Shown: positions 59,613 to 64,000 of the stretch, piece after piece | Layout of the letters: every line of letters begins with the position of its first letter | Numbering within the stretch: the first letter of the stretch is position 1 | Origin: Microcebus murinus | Lineage: Eukaryota > Chordata > Mammalia > Primates > Cheirogaleidae | NCBI RefSeq assembly: GCF_040939455.1 | Contig: NC_134136.1 | Coordinates: 104,148,014 to 104,212,013, forward strand | Direction: 5' to 3' | Length of the DNA: 64,000 nt | Made by a program: the position numbers and the translations under genes | The notes under the pieces: model-generated | The model's database searches: none | Seen by the model: only the letters and a program-made list of their open reading frames with translations | Told to the model about the DNA's origin: nothing

Positions 59613-61505
59613 TAGTATAGTTTACATAGAAACACTTGCTTCCTTTTAAGTAACCCTATAAAAATGTTAAACTTTCAGTGTTTTCATGCTTTTCTTTGCA
59701 CAATGGACCAATGTTTTGTACCTATGCTATCTTATGTTTCTATAGGCATCCTTTTTTTTATTTTTCTTTTTTTATAGGCATACTTTTGAAATGAATCTCT
59801 ACTGAAAGTGAAAATACAGTGCTCTATGTTTATATGTTCCTCCTACCATATTGAAGATGCTCCAGACTCCAATTACCAGTCCAAACCTAGACTAGTTTGG
59901 TGGTCAAAGGGACTTGTTTCAATTTTTCTTCTCTCATAAATATCTATTCTGTGTCCTAATTCTGAGTTCTAGACTACTGAATGAACTGTAGCATTTTTGT
60001 CGGTTCCTCCCTTGTGTCACGTTGGCTCTATTTGCCACTCTGGTAATGTTGACTTCTGCCTGTCAACACCAGTTAACATTTTTTGAACATCTGTTGGGTC
60101 CACAGTAGAATTTCAGTTACTTGCTGATCATTCAGAGACTGGTTGTTAAGCAAAGCTTGAATACAACATGGCATTTGCTTTGAGTTTGTTGTTTTTTGGT
60201 TTTTTTTAATTTCAAGTTTCCTGGCTTTAGTTTTTCCATTCTTATAAATAAAACATATGCTTATATGCTTTCATTCTTTTGAAAGTTATCAAAGTTTGTT
60301 AAGTTGAACAATGCCCAACTCACAAATGAATACTTTTGCAAATACATATGTTAGATATATAAGTATGTATATGAATTCATATGGCTCCAAAATGAACTAT
60401 TAAATGTACTATATTGAGTTAACTTTTATTAAAAGACTCATGAGGACATCAATTATACTTACATAAAGTGCTAACTTTAGGTTTTAATGCTAGCTTTTAA
60501 AATGTCTTCTTTGCCTGCTATTTATACTAAAAGGACACTTTAATTCTTGAAAGTGAAATATATGTTTTAAGAACACTTTTCTTAAATTTTTTAGATTTTT
60601 TCCAGTATTCTCTGCTTTTTCAGACGTAGGACCAGACATGCCCAGCTACAGTTGGCCCCCCAGATTGTTATCCAGCTTTCCTTTGAGACAATACTTTGCA
60701 TGGAGTGTATTTTCTTAGCTGGTTAATTCCTGTGATTGCTGGACTCTATGCACAGTGTGATGTGTTTCACAATTAGATTTGTCTAGTTATCCTGGCACCT
60801 TGAACGTGTTGGTTTCAGGTACTCTTTCACATCTACATACAAAAGATATGCTGATAATAGCATTGACTTTTCAGAGTGATCTGTTCATCATAATTAGAAG
60901 TTTCTAAAAAAAACCTTGAGTTGAAATATGCAATCCTTGCATGACTTTGATGATTTTGTACTTGAGAAAGTCAGGAACAGCCTTGAGGAATACTTGCTGA
61001 CTTTGCATTCTGAAGCAAGTCACATGTACCTCCCGATGAGCAGAAAAACAAGCTAATTTCATTCATTGTACCCCCACCATACTACATGGAATGGCTGGTC
61101 AGTTACTTGCTCATGTTGTCAAAGCTGACCCTTAAAGACAATTCATCTGGCTAATATGCAAATACCTTATACCCAAAGTATAAGATAGGCATCAGAAGTA
61201 GCCAGATTTTTAAGGCAGGAGTTATATTACAGGTGCCTAGTATTTTGCAGGCTCTCATGAGCACAGTTAGGTGTTTAGGTATCAGGCCCTCTCTTAGTCT
61301 CTAGTCCAGCTGTTCAATTAAAAGAACTGAAGCTGAAGAGCCATCAGTGTGGCTACAGCTGGTGTTACGGAGGTTGGCATTATGCTACTAGATAACACAC
61401 GCATTATTTTTACTCATGTGGAAGGCTGCCTTGCTGTGCATTTCTACGGCTGTCAGAAAGATTGATTCCTGAAATACTTTGAAAAAATGCTAAGTACTAG
61501 CTACT
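59613..61505. other. Unassigned, non-repetitive DNA
   Basis: No repeat recognised over about 1.9 kb. An exact octamer ATGCAAAT lies at 61156-61163. There is no long ORF until the L2 relic. Regulatory potential is possible but not demonstrated. Confidence 0.45.
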
Positions 61506-62195
61506 TTGGGTATTTACCCAGGGGCATCGCAGCTGCCTGGCATTGCATTGTGGCAGCTGAGCAGTAATCGCTGCTATTTCTCTGATTTGTTTGTGTCTTT
61601 GTCAGCATCTGAGAGGAGGGAGGTTCAAGTCAGAGTGGGGCCTTCGCTCCCTAGTGATCTCATCCAGCCCATGGCTTTAAATACTCTCTGTGATGCTAAT
61701 GACTCCCAAATTTATATCTCTGGCCCTGATGTCACCACTGCATCCCAGACTCTTATATCTGGCTGCCTACTAAATAGCCGTGTTTTGATGTCTGTAAGGT
61801 ATCTCAAATTTAACATAAGCAAAGCCAAACTCTTGATCTGTCCACGCATATGTGCTCTGAATTGCTCATCCCACCATGTTCCCACAAGAGTAAATGGCAA
61901 CCCCTTTCTTGTGGTTGTTCCAGCCAAAGCCTCGCAATCATCCTTGACCTCTCTCTTACCTTGTATCTCACATCGCAGAGAATCCAACTTGAATATAGAT
62001 GCAGTACATAAACACTACTCTGCTGTTGCCACCTTAATCAAAACCAACAATAAATCTTATCTGGACTGTTATAATTGCCTCCTAACTAGTCAACCTGCTT
62101 TCCCCATCCCTACAATGTACTTTACCACAGCAGTAAAAGGAAATCCAAAAACACAAATTGCATCATGTCTTCCTCTGCTTAGAAATCACCAGTGA
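61506..62195 (+). pseudogene. L2 reverse-transcriptase relic in an open 229-codon frame
   Basis: From about residue 45 the frame follows the L2 reverse-transcriptase region: a catalytic-box relic C-D-A-N-D-S-Q-I-Y-I-S (residues 62-72), and later YLKFNISKAKLLICP at about residues 98-112. That motif corresponds to the 'LKLNPSKTELL' signature of L2/CR1 proteins. In the catalytic YADD box, Y is D63 and the first Asp is N65, so the enzyme would be dead. The first 40 codons do not align with L2. Frame openness here is probably chance. Confidence 0.7.
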
Positions 62196-62680
62196 CTTTC
62201 AATTCCAAGGTCCAAACTAAACCTGCAAAACCATAAGCAATCTGGCTCTCTGATATTTCTCTAACTTCTTATCCTCCCATTATTTCCTTAGCTCCTTTCC
62301 TCAACTAATTCATCTGCATATACAAAGGCCTTTTTGCTTCTCAGATATTCCAGGCATGGTCCTACGTAAGTGCCTTTGAACTTGCTTTCTTCACTTTGCC
62401 TATAATGCTCTTCTCCCGGGTGTTTACATGGACTGGTTCCTCACTTCTTTTAGGTTTCTATTTAAATGTCTCCTTGTTAGTAAGATCTTCCCTCACCAGC
62501 CTTTATAAAACATAGCACTACTCTCAATCCTGTCTTCCCTTGCTATATTTTCTTAATGGCTTCTAAAATCCACTGATGTCTTTTCTCCCTGCGTGCAGGC
62601 TTTGTTTTGTTCACTGCCAGTTCTCCAGCACCAAGAACACTGCCAGGTGCACAGAGGGCTGTGATAAGCCTTTGTGGAAA
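61635..62680 (+). mobile_element. L2: Long L2 fragment, sense
   Basis: 'cctagtgatctcatccagcc', 'catggctttaaatactctct', 'gactcccaaatttatatctc', 'atctcaaatttaacataagc', 'ggactgttataattgcctcc', 'taactagtcaacctgctttc', 'atgctcttctcccgggtg', 'tttgttttgttcactgcc' and 'aagaacactgccaggtgc' run collinearly along L2 for over 1 kb, to near its 3' end. It is exceptionally long for an L2 relic in this window. Confidence 0.87.
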
Positions 62681-62699
62681 GCACAAACATTCACCTGAC

Positions 62700-63581
62700 T
62701 CTTCTTTCTATCTCTGTCTCCACCAGCTGTAAAATGGTGCTTGGAATGCCTAGACCTTTTTTTTATTTATTTATTTTAATGAGAATAGCTCTGCAATATC
62801 TTTAGCTCTTCAGTGGAAAAGCCCTTTAAACTCTAAAGACTCAGGAAGCTCATTTCTCCGTCTCTGACTTGAAAAGTTCCCACAACAACACATGGTTCCA
62901 GAAACTGAGGTTGTGAAAAGCAGGTCTTTCTATATCTTGCAGTCTTTGGATAGCCTCTAATACTTAATGCCATAGTGACAATGCCTGGATAATAAAGATT
63001 GTTCCAATGATCTAAAAATCATTAAAAAGAAAAGCATTTCCTACATCTGAGAGAGAAGCTTGAAAGTTCACAAACATTAGGGCTAACTTCCTAACTTGCC
63101 ATTTGCTTTCATCCACTTCCAAAATAACCACAGTGTCTGCAATTCATCTTATGTGTCTCCTCCAAACAACTCACCTTTCCTGTTCCTCCCTGTCTCCTTA
63201 GTTCAATCAGTGAAAAATGAAACATTTTAGTCTTCTTTTTGTTTTAAAGCCCTGTCCTAATATTTCCAACATCCTCATTTATGATTTAGTTAGATTTCAG
63301 AAGTGAGAGGAATGGTTTCGTTCTAGGTTGCCAGTGAGTTTGCTAGTTCTTTGGGTAACAAGGATCATGAAATTCAATATTAGTATTTGTCATAACACCC
63401 AGCAAAAGCCTTGCCTATGATACACACTAAATAACATCTGTTAGTTTGGATTTTAGCCTTTTACGAATCTCTGACATTATAATTACCTGTCCTTTTCATT
63501 AGAAATACAAACCTGATTAGCAATTGTTTTTCAAGAGGGCAAGTCATTACCCTTCTCTGATGGTATTCGACTGGATATCAA
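62700..63581. other. Unassigned DNA
   Basis: No gene or confident repeat. Confidence 0.5.
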
Positions 63582-63801
63582 CTAAGGCACAGCTTCCCAA
63601 CTGATGTGCAGTGACACGTGGTTGTACTCCAAATGGATTTCAAATGTGCTAAGATAATGATTTTTCCCTAAGCTCTCAGGGGCAGCTGGAGCTCCTAGAC
63701 CAATCACTTCTGATCATAAGATTGTTTATCCCCAGGGTGCCCTACAGATATTATAATTTCCATTATGTGCCATGGCATAAGAAAGATTGAGAATAACTGT
63801 A
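63582..63801 (+). mobile_element. hAT-type MITE relic
   Basis: The left end 'aaggcacagcttcccaactg' with 'atgtgcagtgacacgtgg' and the right end 'tatgtgccatggcataagaa' with 'agattgagaataactgtag' are inverted-repeat-like termini (..ttctcaac / ttgagaa..act) of a hAT-Charlie-type MITE of about 220 bp. No transposase. Confidence 0.55.
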
Positions 63802-64000
63802 GTCTAGTCCTGCCTAATTGAACTATCTCTGCAGTCATGGAAATATTCTAGATCTGCCTTCCAGTAAGGTAACCACAGTGTAGCTTGGATTTAAACTTTA
63901 AACTATATAATCTATTAGGAACAAAAAATGAAAAATAAGCACAACTTAGTAATTTATCAGGCTCAACAAATATTAATTTGAGATGTTAACAACCTATAGT

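Overview
This window is non-coding primate DNA. I found no exon, functional gene, tRNA or rRNA gene, or CRISPR array, and no previously undescribed biological system. It reads as an AT-rich intergenic or deep intronic stretch built from many generations of transposable elements. The most likely source is a Malagasy lemur (strepsirrhine primate). Four dimeric Alu elements carry an AT-rich linker (tatata, then ttggccaattaatttctttc, or its complement) that I associate with lemur Alus and that human Alus lack. The young L1 3' ends share one distinctive 3' UTR ending at cataatatgctgaaataaaa, again unlike human L1PA. The species call is inference; no gene anchors the locus to a chromosome.

Layout. 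1-5.1 kb: an ancient L1M interrupted by an Alu-like monomer (FLAM) and by a young L1 with an inverted 5' end, then a HAL1/L1 ORF1 fossil, then an older L1 split by a younger one. 5.1-14.7 kb: mostly unassigned DNA with L1, MER5A, MIR and LTR fragments. 14.7-19.4 kb: an L2 piece, a long old L1 containing a younger L1, MIR/L2 fossils and a GC-richer patch. 19.4-32.2 kb: three lemur Alus, microsatellites, a half copy of a palindromic hAT-type element and a short unrecognised basic reading frame. 32.2-40.8 kb: an LTR split by a 3'-shortened Alu, a MER2 with a palindromic hAT-type element inside it, and an old L1. 40.8-42.0 kb: a young L1 with a 17-bp target-site duplication and an apparent short 3' transduction. 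46.7-47.0 kb: a TTAA-flanked piggyBac-like element. 47.2-50.5 kb: an L1 3' end followed directly by the 5' UTR and ORF1 start of another L1. 53-60 kb: MaLR LTRs, FRAM, L1M, HAL1 and L2. 61.6-62.7 kb: a long L2 fossil with part of its reverse-transcriptase frame still open. The last kilobase holds another hAT-type relic.

No genes work together here. The story is a sequence of retrotransposition events: old L1M/L2/MIR/HAL1, then MaLR LTRs and DNA transposons, then lemur L1 and Alu. The observations most worth checking are the piggyBac-like element, the L1 3' transduction, the L1 tail-to-head junction with a 41-bp repeated patch, the Alu lacking its last part, and the MER2/hAT composite. Family names come from recognition of consensus-like text, not from a database search; sub-family names are tentative.
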